DNA of 64,000 nucleotides from Streptococcus catagoni (GCF_011421425.1 NZ_WPCW01000001.1:310001-374000); one strand, 5' to 3'; positions 1 to 7,997 are shown, numbered from the stretch's first letter. Numbers and translations: made by a program. Notes: a model not told the origin generated them from the sequence alone.

Positions 1-200
1 ATGGTTGCAAAGAGGGTTAGTATAACAAAGGCCAAACCTAAAAAAGTATTGCCATAACTCATTTTTTTTGAAATAGGACTAAATAAAATAATAGTCACGA
101 TACAATTGAGCATAAATAAAACTGTACTGGCAAGAAAAAAAGGGGCTAGAACTTCAAATGAATTTTTTAAATTATTCCAGGCTAATTTTAGATAGAACAT
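1..200 (-). CDS. ABC transporter permease, FtsX/BceB type (N-terminus only)
   Basis: Only the first 66 or so codons lie in the window; the gene runs off the left edge. It opens MFYLKLAWNNLKNSFEVLAP and then shows two hydrophobic segments (about residues 18-38 and 50-66), the usual start of FtsX-family permeases of peptide-sensing and detoxifying exporters. The ATG at 200-198 follows a strong AGGAGGTGAG ribosome site that overlaps the end of the upstream ATPase gene, so the two are translationally linked. Family assignment rests on this N-terminus, the ATPase partner and the BceR-type operator upstream. The large extracellular loop that would confirm a BceB protein is outside the window. Confidence 0.7.
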   Translation of the reverse strand, partial: MFYLKLAWNNLKNSFEVLAPFFLASTVLFMLNCIVTIILFSPISKKMSYGNTFLGLAFVILTLFAT

Positions 201-201
201 C

Positions 202-954
202 TTACTCACCTCCTAGAAGGCCAGACATTGCCAATGAGATATCCTTACTAAATTCACTGTTACTTTTATTGGCACGATACATTTGGTGAAAGATGCGACC
301 ATCTTTTATAAAGAGAACCCGTTTAGCATGACTAGCCGCGTTGGCTGAGTGGGTCACCATCAGGATTGTTTGACCATCCATATTAATATCCTCAAAAAGA
401 TTCAGTAAATCTTCGGAATTACGATAATCTAGAGCTGCTGTTGGTTCATCTGCCAATAAGAGATGAGGATTTGTGATTAAACTTCTAGCAATAGCGACAC
501 GCTGCTTTTGCCCTCCGGAGATTTCAAAGGGTCTCTTATCAAGTAAAGCATCAATTCTTAGTTTTGAAGATATCTGAGCTAATCTGCCAGTCATCTCTTT
601 ATAACCTTTTCTGTCTAGCACCAATGGCAAAAAGATATTATCTCTGACAGACAAGGTATCTAAAAGGTTAAATTCTTGAAAGACAAAGCCTAAGTTTTTT
701 AAACGGAATTGGGCTAACTTCCCTTCTTTAATTTTAGTAATATCCTGATTATTCAAAAATACAGAACCTGCAGTCGGCTTTTCCAAGGTAGCCAGAATAT
801 TAAGCAAGGTTGTCTTACCAGAGCCAGATTCTCCCATGATAGCAATAAATTCACCATGTTCCACCTTGAAGTCAATATCTTGCAGGGCATGCGTTTCTTC
901 CTTTGAAAATCGTGTGCGATAAATTTTTTGTAAATGATTTATTTTTAGTAGCAT
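202..954 (-). CDS. ABC transporter ATP-binding protein, BceA-like
   Basis: 250-residue ATPase subunit of a peptide antibiotic-sensing or exporting ABC transporter, acting at the inner face of the membrane with the permease that follows. Visible motifs: Walker A GESGSGKT (about 41-48), Q-loop FQEF (about 92-95), signature SGGQKQR (about 146-152), Walker B LLLADEP (about 165-171) and H-loop His202. Length and the LDIDF/EFNLLDTLSVRDN region fit the LolD/MacB/BceA group. It is the first gene of the operon; a BceR-type dyad lies about 90 bp upstream. No histidine kinase or response regulator gene is in the window, so the exporter's sensor must be encoded to the left or elsewhere. The exact substrate cannot be read from the sequence. 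Confidence 0.85.
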   Translation of the reverse strand: MLLKINHLQKIYRTRFSKEETHALQDIDFKVEHGEFIAIMGESGSGKTTLLNILATLEKPTAGSVFLNNQDITKIKEGKLAQFRLKNLGFVFQEFNLLDTLSVRDNIFLPLVLDRKGYKEMTGRLAQISSKLRIDALLDKRPFEISGGQKQRVAIARSLITNPHLLLADEPTAALDYRNSEDLLNLFEDINMDGQTILMVTHSANAASHAKRVLFIKDGRIFHQMYRANKSNSEFSKDISLAMSGLLGGE

Positions 955-1044
955 TGATTTAATCTCCTTTAATTATTATAACCTATTGCTTCATCAATTA
1001 TAGATGAATTTTAGCCAAAGAAACTTACAATTCTTACCTATAAT

Positions 1045-1060
1045 CTTACAAGTTTGTAAG
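1045..1060 (-). promoter_or_regulatory. BceR-type response-regulator operator
   Basis: Perfect 7-bp inverted repeat CTTACAAGTTTGTAAG. It matches exactly the TNACA-N4-TGTAA consensus described for BceR-like response regulators. It sits about 90 bp before the BceA-like ATPase. Extra half-sites (TTACAA near 1025, TTGTAAG near 1124) flank it. Possible -10 hexamers for the ABC operon on the minus strand are at 997-1002 and 975-980. Confidence 0.6.
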
Positions 1061-1161
1061 TTTCAGATTGCCTTTTTAACTGCCCTAACTGTCATAAGAT
1101 GTCTCTAAAAAGTTTCAAAAAAATTGTAAGTTTTATTTGCGGTTTAGAGCAAAGCTTTTGA

Positions 1162-1167
1162 TATAAT
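1162..1167 (+). promoter_or_regulatory. -10 element for the PASTA-like gene
   Basis: Consensus TATAAT; the -35 is poor (TTGCGG, 19 bp away). Its position makes the first in-frame ATG at 1168 unusable, because the transcript would start after it, and supports the ATG at 1204. Confidence 0.5.
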
Positions 1168-1203
1168 ATGAATAAGACTTTACAAGCTAATAAGGAGTTC
1201 AAA

Positions 1204-1689
1204 ATGTTAAAAAAAGGACGTTTAATCAAATCTTTAGGTGCTTTGGGGAAAATGATTGCCATCATTCCAGACACAACTGAATTGATCAGCAAGGGAATGG
1301 ATAATACAAGACCTATTGTTGAGAAATTTATAGATCAAAGGCAAGAAAGACATAAACATTTACGCTCAGTTGATAATGTGATTAATTTGGCTGTGATAGA
1401 GGCCAAAGAACATCTTGAAAAACAAGGTTTTGTGGTTGCTACTATTCCAGCAAGAGCAGATAAAAAATATGTTACATCCACCCTCAATGAGGTTGTTGCT
1501 ATGTCCCCTAGGGGAGGAAAACGAAATGTGGGTTCTTTGATCAAGCTTTACTATATTAATTTAGATGTGCTCGAAAAAAGCCAGAAATTACTGGAAGAGC
1601 ATAATCTAAAGGCTGTAGAGCGTAATCAGAAAATCTCTGATTCCTTAGAAAATCTAAAACATATCAAGATCCCCTTTGGTAAAAAATAA
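1204..1689 (+). CDS. PASTA-like domain protein of unknown function
   Basis: 161-residue protein without signal peptide or convincing membrane segment. Residues about 55-110 (an EAKEHLEKQGF start, then VVAMSPRGGKRN and a hydrophobic end) resemble a degenerate PASTA domain, the beta-lactam/muropeptide-binding module of PknB-type kinases and PBP2x. The basic N-terminus and the helical lysine-rich tail are otherwise unassigned. The start at 1204 is chosen because AAGGAG precedes it by 6 bases; the ATG at 1168 overlaps the promoter. It stands alone between the ABC operon and convergent trmFO. Its role is unknown. PASTA similarity is from motif reading only. Confidence 0.7.
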   Translation: MLKKGRLIKSLGALGKMIAIIPDTTELISKGMDNTRPIVEKFIDQRQERHKHLRSVDNVINLAVIEAKEHLEKQGFVVATIPARADKKYVTSTLNEVVAMSPRGGKRNVGSLIKLYYINLDVLEKSQKLLEEHNLKAVERNQKISDSLENLKHIKIPFGKK

Positions 1690-1712
1690 ATCATTTCTTT
1701 CCTTTGAACAGT

Positions 1713-1763
1713 AAAAAAACAAGCCAATTAACTTTCTTGCCAAGCTAATTGACTTGTTTTTTT
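1713..1763. terminator. Bidirectional terminator between PASTA-like gene and trmFO
   Basis: A 17-base stem with one mismatch, A-rich on the left (AAAAAACAAGCCAATTA) and T-rich on the right, serves both convergent genes. It overlaps the stop codon of trmFO. Confidence 0.85.
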
Positions 1764-3096
1764 ATAGATCTAAATATGGAGCTAAATCACTTAAAGCACG
1801 CTCTGCTATTGCTTCATAGCGCATCTTTTTATCTCTAATTCGGGGACCATCAAGTTCCTTAATGATACCAAAATTAACATTCATTGGTTGAAAATGCTTA
1901 CTGTCTGTATGAGTGATATAGTGAGGAAGACTACCTATAGCTGTAGTCTGAGGGAAGATGACTTGTTCTTCATCTTGAAATAGCTTAGCAGCATTGATTC
2001 CAGCAACAATCCCTGAAGCGGCTGATTCTACATAGCCTTCTACACCTGTCATTTGCCCTGCAAAGAATAGGTTGGGATTGGCGCGTGATTGGAATTTCTC
2101 ATTAAGTAAGTTAGGAGAATCCATATAAGAATTGCGATGCATGACACCATAACGGACAAATTCAGCATTTTCTAAGCCTGGAATCATTTGGAAAACACGT
2201 TTTTGTTCACCCCATTTAAGATGGGTTTGAAATCCAACCATATTGTAGAGACTTCCAGCAGCATTATCCTGACGAAGTTGTACCACGGCATAAGGTGTCT
2301 TGTAATCGCCATCACGAGGACCTGTGTAGTCATCAGGATATTCTAGACCTACTGGTTTCATTGGCCCATAGAGCATGGTTTTAATGCCACGTTTAGCCAT
2401 GACTTCAATTGGCATACAAGCTTCAAAGTACTTTTCTTTTTCAAAAGAATTAAGCGGAGCTTCTTCTGCAGTGGTCAAGGCTTCATGGAAGGCCATGAAC
2501 TCTTCTTTGGTCATGGGACAGTTGAGATAAGCAGCTTCTCCCTTGTCATAACGTGATTTGAGATAAACCTTGTTCATGTCAATGGTAGACTTATCAATGA
2601 TTGGTGCTGCCGCATCATAAAAATAAAAACCTGAACCACCATTTAGAGCATGTATTTTTTCTGCAAGGGCATCTGAGGTTAGGGGACCTGTTGCAATGAC
2701 TGTAATAGCATCTTCAGGAATTTCTGTGATTTCAGTACGGATGACTTCAATGAGTGGATTATTTTCAATTTCTCTGGTTACAGCTTCTGCATACCCCTCA
2801 CGGTCAACAGCCATGGCACCACCTGCTGGAACACGGTGTGCTTCGCCTGCACGCATAATAAGTGAATCCAAGCGACGCATTTCTTCTTTTAATAAACCAA
2901 CTGCATTGGTTAGGCTGTCACCACGAAAAGAATTGGAACAGACTAATTCAGCAAATTGTGTACTTTTGTGTTGAGGGGTTGATTTGACGCCGCGCATCTC
3001 ATACAGTTTAACTGGGATACCCCGTTTTGCAATTTGATAAGCCGCTTCAGAACCAGCTAAACCAGCTCCGATGACATTAATATAAGATTGAGACAA
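1762..3096 (-). CDS. trmFO: Methylenetetrahydrofolate--tRNA-(uracil-5-)-methyltransferase TrmFO
   Basis: Flavoenzyme that makes m5U54 (ribothymidine) in the T-loop of tRNAs, using methylenetetrahydrofolate and FADH2. The N-terminal FAD-binding Rossmann motif [10 protein letters not shown] lies at residues 9-18. Conserved blocks [20 protein letters not shown], the flavin-site GQMTGVEGY and the YEAIAERAL tail are all present. At 444 residues it has the family length. I chose a TTG start at 3096 ([10 protein letters not shown]) because it matches streptococcal homologues and has AGAGGT upstream; an ATG at 3141 would add 15 unconserved residues. It stands alone, with its own extended -10 promoter and a shared terminator. 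Identification is very secure. Confidence 0.95.
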   Translation of the reverse strand: MSQSYINVIGAGLAGSEAAYQIAKRGIPVKLYEMRGVKSTPQHKSTQFAELVCSNSFRGDSLTNAVGLLKEEMRRLDSLIMRAGEAHRVPAGGAMAVDREGYAEAVTREIENNPLIEVIRTEITEIPEDAITVIATGPLTSDALAEKIHALNGGSGFYFYDAAAPIIDKSTIDMNKVYLKSRYDKGEAAYLNCPMTKEEFMAFHEALTTAEEAPLNSFEKEKYFEACMPIEVMAKRGIKTMLYGPMKPVGLEYPDDYTGPRDGDYKTPYAVVQLRQDNAAGSLYNMVGFQTHLKWGEQKRVFQMIPGLENAEFVRYGVMHRNSYMDSPNLLNEKFQSRANPNLFFAGQMTGVEGYVESAASGIVAGINAAKLFQDEEQVIFPQTTAIGSLPHYITHTDSKHFQPMNVNFGIIKELDGPRIRDKKMRYEAIAERALSDLAPYLDL

Positions 3097-3166
3097 TAGA
3101 CTAATACCTCTTTGGAAGTTAAGACTCACTAACTTCCACAAATCTTTCTATAAATTTTATTTGTAT

Positions 3167-3172
3167 ATTATA
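3167..3172 (-). promoter_or_regulatory. Extended -10 promoter of trmFO
   Basis: TGTTATAAT on the minus strand, about 70 bp before the TTG start of trmFO; the -35 region is weak. Confidence 0.5.
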
Positions 3173-3235
3173 ACAAAAATTGTTTAAAAGCAGAAGGCGG
3201 TCGCTTGTAGACTGAGACCTTTTCCTGCAAAAAAA

Positions 3236-3949
3236 TTAGTAAAAACAGATAAAAGCTGCTAAGAAAACTGTTAATATGCTAAATAAAGAACCAATCAGGT
3301 AATATTCCGCAAAAATAGCATCTTTAGAAATCCGATCATAACGGGCAATTGATTTTGCTGTGAAGACCAGGCCTATCGAAGCAAATTGCCCCATGAGCAT
3401 ACAAATACCAATAACAATTCTTTCCAGGTTTCCAATCATTGCGCCAGCACCTGGAATACTATCCATCTTTGTATCTTGCTTGGGTTGAAAACGATCGAAA
3501 AATATCTTGAAAGCAATGTTGCTAGGCTTGGTGATAAGCACTAAAAAAAGTAAACTTGTCAAAGGTAGTCTATCCAAATAGGCTGGTAAAATATGATCGC
3601 TAGCAGTTAAGGCCAGACTGATGGTTATTATAAGGTGCATACCTTGATCCACAGCGAAACTACCAGCTGCGCTAAGATGCAATACTTTTGCTAGTTTCAC
3701 TTTATAATAATCTATGAGCACATGGCTAAGAAAGATGAATAAAATGATGGGGATCAGTCCCGGAATCATTATACCTACTAGACTAAGTGGCAAGGCTACA
3801 CCTAAGAAATGCCTCAATAAATAGTGATAATCCTTATTTTTGAAATCAGCAGTTTTTTGGCTCTGCAATTGAAAATCAGAAAGAAAATGACAGATTAATA
3901 AGAGGGTTAATATGGGATTTTCAGCTAAAAAGGGTGCTAAACCAGTCAT
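3236..3949 (-). CDS. DUF3307 family membrane protein
   Basis: 237-residue polytopic membrane protein with about five or six hydrophobic segments. The conserved N-terminal signature HFLSDFQLQSQ (residues 21-31) and the following HFLG, SHVLIDYYK and FAVDQGMHL motifs define DUF3307. The repeated His/Asp/Gln residues at membrane boundaries could bind metal, but no function is established. Its ribosome site AAGGAG lies inside the last codons of the SatD gene and only 5 bases separate the genes, so the two proteins are made together. The tight coupling suggests a common job. Confidence 0.85.
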   Translation of the reverse strand: MTGLAPFLAENPILTLLLICHFLSDFQLQSQKTADFKNKDYHYLLRHFLGVALPLSLVGIMIPGLIPIILFIFLSHVLIDYYKVKLAKVLHLSAAGSFAVDQGMHLIITISLALTASDHILPAYLDRLPLTSLLFLVLITKPSNIAFKIFFDRFQPKQDTKMDSIPGAGAMIGNLERIVIGICMLMGQFASIGLVFTAKSIARYDRISKDAIFAEYYLIGSLFSILTVFLAAFICFY

Positions 3950-3954
3950 TGCTT

Positions 3955-4614
3955 TTACTCCTTCTCTATTGATTGAATGAGAGTTAAGGCCGCACGACGT
4001 GACCTCAGATATACCTTTATACTACTACTTTTGAGGCGTTTTGATAAGGCACTTGGATCAAGTTCAAGTTTTTCTGCTAAAAAGAGATGATTAAAGTCTT
4101 CTGAATAGATATTTTCTTTTAACAATTGATAAAAGACTTCTTCTTGACTGGTCCGCCAATTACTCTTGATAGCTTCTCCAGCTGCCAACAAGCTATTAAG
4201 AGTAAAATCTAAATCATCTTGACTTGATTGAAAGAGCAAGTGTGTCTGACCATAATCATTTTTGACATGAACCTCCGTAATGGCCTGTCTGGCTTTCCAG
4301 TATGCTGGTCCATCAGCACCGATACTTATTTCTGGGTTGATTTTTGTCAATATCTCACCCAAACCTATTCCATAGCGGAGCTGATAAGGAGACATCATCC
4401 TATTGAGATCATCAATAATCTGAAATATAGGGGCATCATTTGTCAAGAGTCCTTGAAATTCATCACCTAAAGTGATAGAAAATTTTGAAACAATTGTTTT
4501 GTGGTAGGATTGATTAATCTTTTCCAAAGAGTCCTGAAATTGTTGTTGAAAGTTATAACGGTTTTTAAATGATTTAGAATCAATAAAATCACCAATAATA
4601 GCCAGATATTGCAT
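3955..4614 (-). CDS. SatD family protein with cyclase-like motifs and C-terminal HTH-like region
   Basis: 219 residues, starting at the ATG at 4614 with AAAGGAG 8 bases upstream; an earlier in-frame ATG at 4653 falls inside the promoter. The N-terminal two thirds show AIIGDFIDSK, SITLGDEFQGLL, LRYGIGLGEI and GADGPAYWKARQAI in that order. This spacing of two acidic motifs, an RxGI-type strand and an AxR-like helix resembles class III nucleotidyl cyclases (my inference). Residues about 165-215 look like a helix-turn-helix (LAEKLELDPSALSKRLKSS). SatD family membership is confident; enzymatic activity is not. It shares an operon with DUF3307 and lies directly behind a repeat operator that it may bind itself. 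Confidence 0.8.
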   Translation of the reverse strand: MQYLAIIGDFIDSKSFKNRYNFQQQFQDSLEKINQSYHKTIVSKFSITLGDEFQGLLTNDAPIFQIIDDLNRMMSPYQLRYGIGLGEILTKINPEISIGADGPAYWKARQAITEVHVKNDYGQTHLLFQSSQDDLDFTLNSLLAAGEAIKSNWRTSQEEVFYQLLKENIYSEDFNHLFLAEKLELDPSALSKRLKSSSIKVYLRSRRAALTLIQSIEKE

Positions 4615-4639
4615 AAGTCTAACTCCTTTACTAATGGCT

Positions 4640-4737
4640 ATTATAACAGACATTTTTAAAAATGTCCATTATAACGGACAATAAGTAATATGGCGTTTAT
4701 AACGGACAATAAAGAAATTGTCTATTATAAACGCCAT
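4640..4737. promoter_or_regulatory. Repeat operator and promoter of the SatD/DUF3307 operon
   Basis: The 12-mer TTATAACGGACA (one base variable) occurs at 4641, 4669 and 4697, exactly 28 bp apart. It occurs inverted at 4663-4674 and 4719-4730, 56 bp apart. A 21-bp inverted repeat with two mismatches spans 4690-4710 and 4717-4737. A minus-strand promoter TGGACA-17-TATAAT (4668-4663 and 4645-4640) is embedded in the array, so a bound protein would block RNA polymerase. The candidate regulator is the SatD protein itself. Confidence 0.7.
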
Positions 4738-4781
4738 TAGAATATCTATTTGCATGAAACCTTTTGTAAATAGAGCTAAGC

Positions 4782-5774
4782 CTAATTAACTCGTGTCAGA
4801 GTTGTACCAGTTTCAATCACTTCCACGCAAGCATTTAATGCACCCTCAACAAGATTCTTAACAGCCTCGTCAGTATAGTAGGCTACATGAGGGGTATAAA
4901 TAACTTTTGGATGCCTGATAAGGTCTAAAAATGCTTGATCTTCAATTTTTTCACCTTGGAAATTTTTCGGAACATAGGGTCCTTCAAATTCATAAGTATC
5001 AATTCCGGCACCATCTAATTGTCCTAAATCTAAAGCTTTTAGAAGATCCTCAGTATCAATGAGTGCACCGCGAGCCATATTCATCAAAATAGCACCTTTT
5101 TTAAATTGGCTAAACATATCCTTATTAAAAAGATGTGTATTTTCTTCAGTTGGCGGCATATGTAAAGAAATCAGATCAGCATCCTTGATGGCTTCTTCTA
5201 CAGAATCTTTATATTCCAGCACTTCTTTAGCAGCTTGACTTTGATAGATATCAAAACCAAGCACCTTGCAGCCAAAGCCTTTAAATATTTTAGCAGTTGC
5301 TAGGCCAATACGACCCGTACCAATAATGGCAACAGTCATATCTCCGAGGACACGGCCTCGAATTGGAAGGCTCCAAGAAAAGTTTTGATTCTTAACATTT
5401 TCACGAATCAATTCGGTCTTACGGATGAGATTTAGAGCAATTGTTACTGTAAATTCTGCAATGGATTCCGGAGAATAGCTAGGAACGTTACTAATGATAA
5501 TATCGTTTTTCTTAGCCAATTCTAGGTTATACATATCAACGCCTGCACTACGCTGTGCAATTTGTTTGATTCCCATTTCCTTCAAAATCGGATAGATACC
5601 ATCATCTAAAGGACCAATTTGAGCATTAGCAATTCCGTCAAAGCCTTGTGCTTCTCTTACTGATTCAACAGTTAGTGGCTCTTCACTTAAGGAAATTTCA
5701 ATTTGATTAGCCTCTGCCCATTGGCTTGCAAGAATTGCTTCTTCTCCTCGGACATTATAGAGCTTTAATTTCAT
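4782..5774 (-). CDS. D-lactate dehydrogenase / D-2-hydroxyacid dehydrogenase
   Basis: 330-residue cytoplasmic NAD-dependent enzyme interconverting D-2-hydroxyacids and 2-oxoacids, most simply pyruvate and D-lactate. The Rossmann motif GTGRIG lies at 152-157. Catalytic residues fall at Arg235 (NMARGALID), Glu264 (YEFEGP) and His296 (TPHVAYYT), the same numbers as in lactobacillus D-LDH. The second of two close ATGs (5774) is used because it sits 7 bases after AAAGGAG. The gene is 13 bp behind a PfoR-like permease and both diverge from a LysR regulator, so the dehydrogenase and permease probably serve one substrate. A 2-hydroxyisocaproate-type specificity cannot be excluded. Confidence 0.88.
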   Translation of the reverse strand: MKLKLYNVRGEEAILASQWAEANQIEISLSEEPLTVESVREAQGFDGIANAQIGPLDDGIYPILKEMGIKQIAQRSAGVDMYNLELAKKNDIIISNVPSYSPESIAEFTVTIALNLIRKTELIRENVKNQNFSWSLPIRGRVLGDMTVAIIGTGRIGLATAKIFKGFGCKVLGFDIYQSQAAKEVLEYKDSVEEAIKDADLISLHMPPTEENTHLFNKDMFSQFKKGAILMNMARGALIDTEDLLKALDLGQLDGAGIDTYEFEGPYVPKNFQGEKIEDQAFLDLIRHPKVIYTPHVAYYTDEAVKNLVEGALNACVEVIETGTTLTRVN

Positions 5775-5787
5775 ATCCATTCTCCTT

Positions 5788-6846
5788 TTAGATATCTAGC
5801 TTATAGTCATTGCTATCAATTATTTTGAAAACTTTGATAAATAAATAGTTAAATAAAAAGCTTAAAACGATTGGTGCTAGAACAAAGACTATCAAAACAA
5901 TCAAAATATTTGCAAATGACCATCCGCCCTTAGCAAGATTCAAGGCATTGATTGGGCCAATTAGACCACTGATCCCAAAACCCGCACTGGCTGGTGTCCC
6001 TTGGATATTAAATAAGGCAGCTAAGATGCCTAGTACTGCAGCAGAAGACAGCATTGGCAGCATAATTTTTGGTTTTGACAAGACATTAGCCATAGAAATT
6101 TTAGGTGAACCTAAAACATGAGCCAAGGAAGTTCCTTTTGAGTTAACTGACCAACCAGCTATACATAATCCAAAACTAGCAGCACATATACCTAGATTTG
6201 CAGCTCCTGAACCTATACCTGATAAGGAAATGGCAAGAGCAATGCCCACTGTTGTAATTGGCGATACGATTAAGAAACAGAAGATCATAGCTATGAGGAT
6301 TGACATCAAAATAGGTTGTAAGCCTAGTAAGCTAGCAATACCTTGACCAATCATAGCAGTAATCATTTTTACATAAGGCAAAAGTGCACGCCCAATTCCA
6401 CCAACAAGTAAGAGGGTGACAGTTGGAATAATGATAAGTGTAAACGATTTTGTTTTATCTGATAAATATTGAATCAGTAAAACTCCCAGTGCTGCAGTGA
6501 TACCCATATTGATGATATCACCAGTACCTTGCAAGCTAATAAGACCCTTGGATACATTTGCGGCACCACCGGCAAAGATTACAGCTAATCCTAATGAAGC
6601 TGATTGGATAGGGTTAAATTTAAAATTTCCTCCTACAAACATACCAATAACAAGTCCCATTAGACTTGTGGATACTGCAGTAGCAGCTATCAAAGGTCCA
6701 AAACCAGACCACATGGGAAGCAGAGCCTTCATTAACTCTCCAAGAATAGCACCTGGAATTAAGACTACTACTGTTCCTAAGGCGAGACCATTTAAAACAT
6801 TCATTGTAAAATCTTTTACACTATGTTTTTTACTATTTTCTATCAT
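5788..6846 (-). CDS. PfoR-like / PTS_EIIC_2 family membrane protein
   Basis: 352-residue integral membrane protein with about nine hydrophobic helices, glycine-rich throughout (GLAVIFAGGAANVSKG, ISLSGIGSGAANLGI). It fits the PTS_EIIC_2 family (COG3641), which includes PfoR of Clostridium perfringens. These proteins look like sugar-permease IIC domains but lack IIA/IIB partners, and none is present here. ATG at 6846 follows AGGAG by 8 bases. It is the first gene of an operon with D-LDH and faces a divergent LysR gene 175 bp away. Transport of a 2-hydroxy or 2-oxo acid is an inference from this pairing, not from the family. Confidence 0.75.
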   Translation of the reverse strand: MIENSKKHSVKDFTMNVLNGLALGTVVVLIPGAILGELMKALLPMWSGFGPLIAATAVSTSLMGLVIGMFVGGNFKFNPIQSASLGLAVIFAGGAANVSKGLISLQGTGDIINMGITAALGVLLIQYLSDKTKSFTLIIIPTVTLLLVGGIGRALLPYVKMITAMIGQGIASLLGLQPILMSILIAMIFCFLIVSPITTVGIALAISLSGIGSGAANLGICAASFGLCIAGWSVNSKGTSLAHVLGSPKISMANVLSKPKIMLPMLSSAAVLGILAALFNIQGTPASAGFGISGLIGPINALNLAKGGWSFANILIVLIVFVLAPIVLSFLFNYLFIKVFKIIDSNDYKLDI

Positions 6847-6941
6847 TACTGTATCTCCTATAAAATTTTGTTTGTGATTTCACTAACTATATAAAGCTTA
6901 ACACAGCAAGCAAAAATATAGAAATTATTAAAAATTATAGT

Positions 6942-7000
6942 ATTATAAGTTTTGATAATATTTACAGTATAGTAACAGTAAAAAATTGATATGATATACT
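6942..7000 (+). promoter_or_regulatory. Divergent control region of the LysR gene and permease/D-LDH operon
   Basis: The 175-bp gap holds an AT-rich dyad ATTAT-N8-ATAAT at 6942-6959, of the size of a LysR-family site. An extended -10, TGATATACT, ends at 7000 and drives the plus-strand regulator. A promoter for the minus-strand operon must lie in the same gap but is not distinct. Confidence 0.4.
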
Positions 7001-7021
7001 ATAGAAAGAAAAGGATAAGAA

Positions 7022-7906
7022 ATGGATATTAGACAATTAACTTATTTTATTACTGTAGCTGAAACAAAAAATTATTCCCGTGCCGCAAAAAGTCTTTTTG
7101 TGACCCAACCTACCTTGTCACAATCAATAAAGAAGCTTGAATCTGAATTAAACACTACCCTCTTTACTCAAAATGGCAGACAGCTCTTTTTGACGGAAGC
7201 AGGCGAGATTCTCTATCAACGCGGAAAAGATTTAGTGACAGACTTCAACCAAATTCTTAACGAAATTCAACAACTGAACAAAGAGAAGAAAGAAACCATT
7301 AGAATGGGCTTGACCTCCTTATTTGCCATTCAATTCATGAAAGAAATTTCTACTTTTATGGCAACACACTCCAATGTAGAGCTCTCTCTCATTCAATATG
7401 GATCACGTAAACTACAAAATTTACTAGCAAATGGTGAAATAGATATTGCCCTCTTATCTTTTCCCAGTATTCGTAAAGATATTATTATTGAACCTGTACA
7501 AACCTCCACTCAAGGCTATAAAGTTAGCATAGTATTGCCCAAGTCACACCCACTGGCTAAAGAAAAAACCTTAAAATTGATAGATTTAAAAGAGGCAAGA
7601 TTTGCTTCCTTAAATGAAGATTACATGTTGGGCGAAATGCTACCTCGGCGCAGTCGAGCGCTTGGTTTTGAGCCAAATATTGTTTTTAAACACAATGACT
7701 GGGAAGTTCTCATTCATAGCTTAGAAAGCTTAAATGCCATTACTATCTTGCCCAGCGATTTTGAGGCTCTAAGTCAAATAGAAGACCTCGTGTGGGTTCC
7801 TTTCCAAGATCGAAACGATTTTTATCCTATTGGTCTTGCCTACAGAGTTGGCTATTCCTTTAGTCCTCTTATCGAAGAACTGGTAAATACCTTAAAAACA
7901 AACTAA
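7022..7906 (+). CDS. LysR-family transcriptional regulator
   Basis: 294 residues, the standard LysR length. The N-terminal winged HTH (residues 1-60: MDIRQLTYFITVAE, then SRAAKSLFVTQPTLSQSIKKLE) is textbook. The C-terminal effector-binding domain (about 90-290) has the usual GLTSLF and GEIDIALLSF segments. It is transcribed away from the permease/D-LDH operon, the classical layout for a LysR protein that controls its neighbour and itself. The effector is unknown; a 2-hydroxyacid or 2-oxoacid would fit. Confidence 0.9.
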   Translation: MDIRQLTYFITVAETKNYSRAAKSLFVTQPTLSQSIKKLESELNTTLFTQNGRQLFLTEAGEILYQRGKDLVTDFNQILNEIQQLNKEKKETIRMGLTSLFAIQFMKEISTFMATHSNVELSLIQYGSRKLQNLLANGEIDIALLSFPSIRKDIIIEPVQTSTQGYKVSIVLPKSHPLAKEKTLKLIDLKEARFASLNEDYMLGEMLPRRSRALGFEPNIVFKHNDWEVLIHSLESLNAITILPSDFEALSQIEDLVWVPFQDRNDFYPIGLAYRVGYSFSPLIEELVNTLKTN

Positions 7907-7997
7907 AAAAGTGAAGACAAAGTTTGAATTGCACCCCAAAAGTTAGATAAAAAATCTAACGATCAGAGGTCAGTACAGTACTTGTCTTCACTTTTTT
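7905..7997. terminator. Bidirectional terminator split by an inserted segment
   Basis: Perfect 16-base arms AAAAAAGTGAAGACAA (7905-7920) and its complement (7982-7997) lie just after the LysR stop codon. The loop has 61 bases instead of the usual 3-8, because a mobile-element remnant occupies it. The hairpin can still form and end the LysR transcript. Confidence 0.7.
7921..7981. mobile_element. Remnant resembling an IS3-family terminus
   Basis: 61 bp inside the terminator loop. It holds TTGAATTGCACCCCAAAAG followed by a 7-bp hairpin GTTAGAT-N5-ATCTAAC. The first part resembles the ends of streptococcal IS3-family (IS150-group) elements, from memory. No transposase sequence remains. Confidence 0.4.

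Noticed and set aside
2696..2974. 92-codon open frame antisense to trmFO
   Set aside because: Composition follows the third-codon bias of trmFO on the other strand; no start signal.
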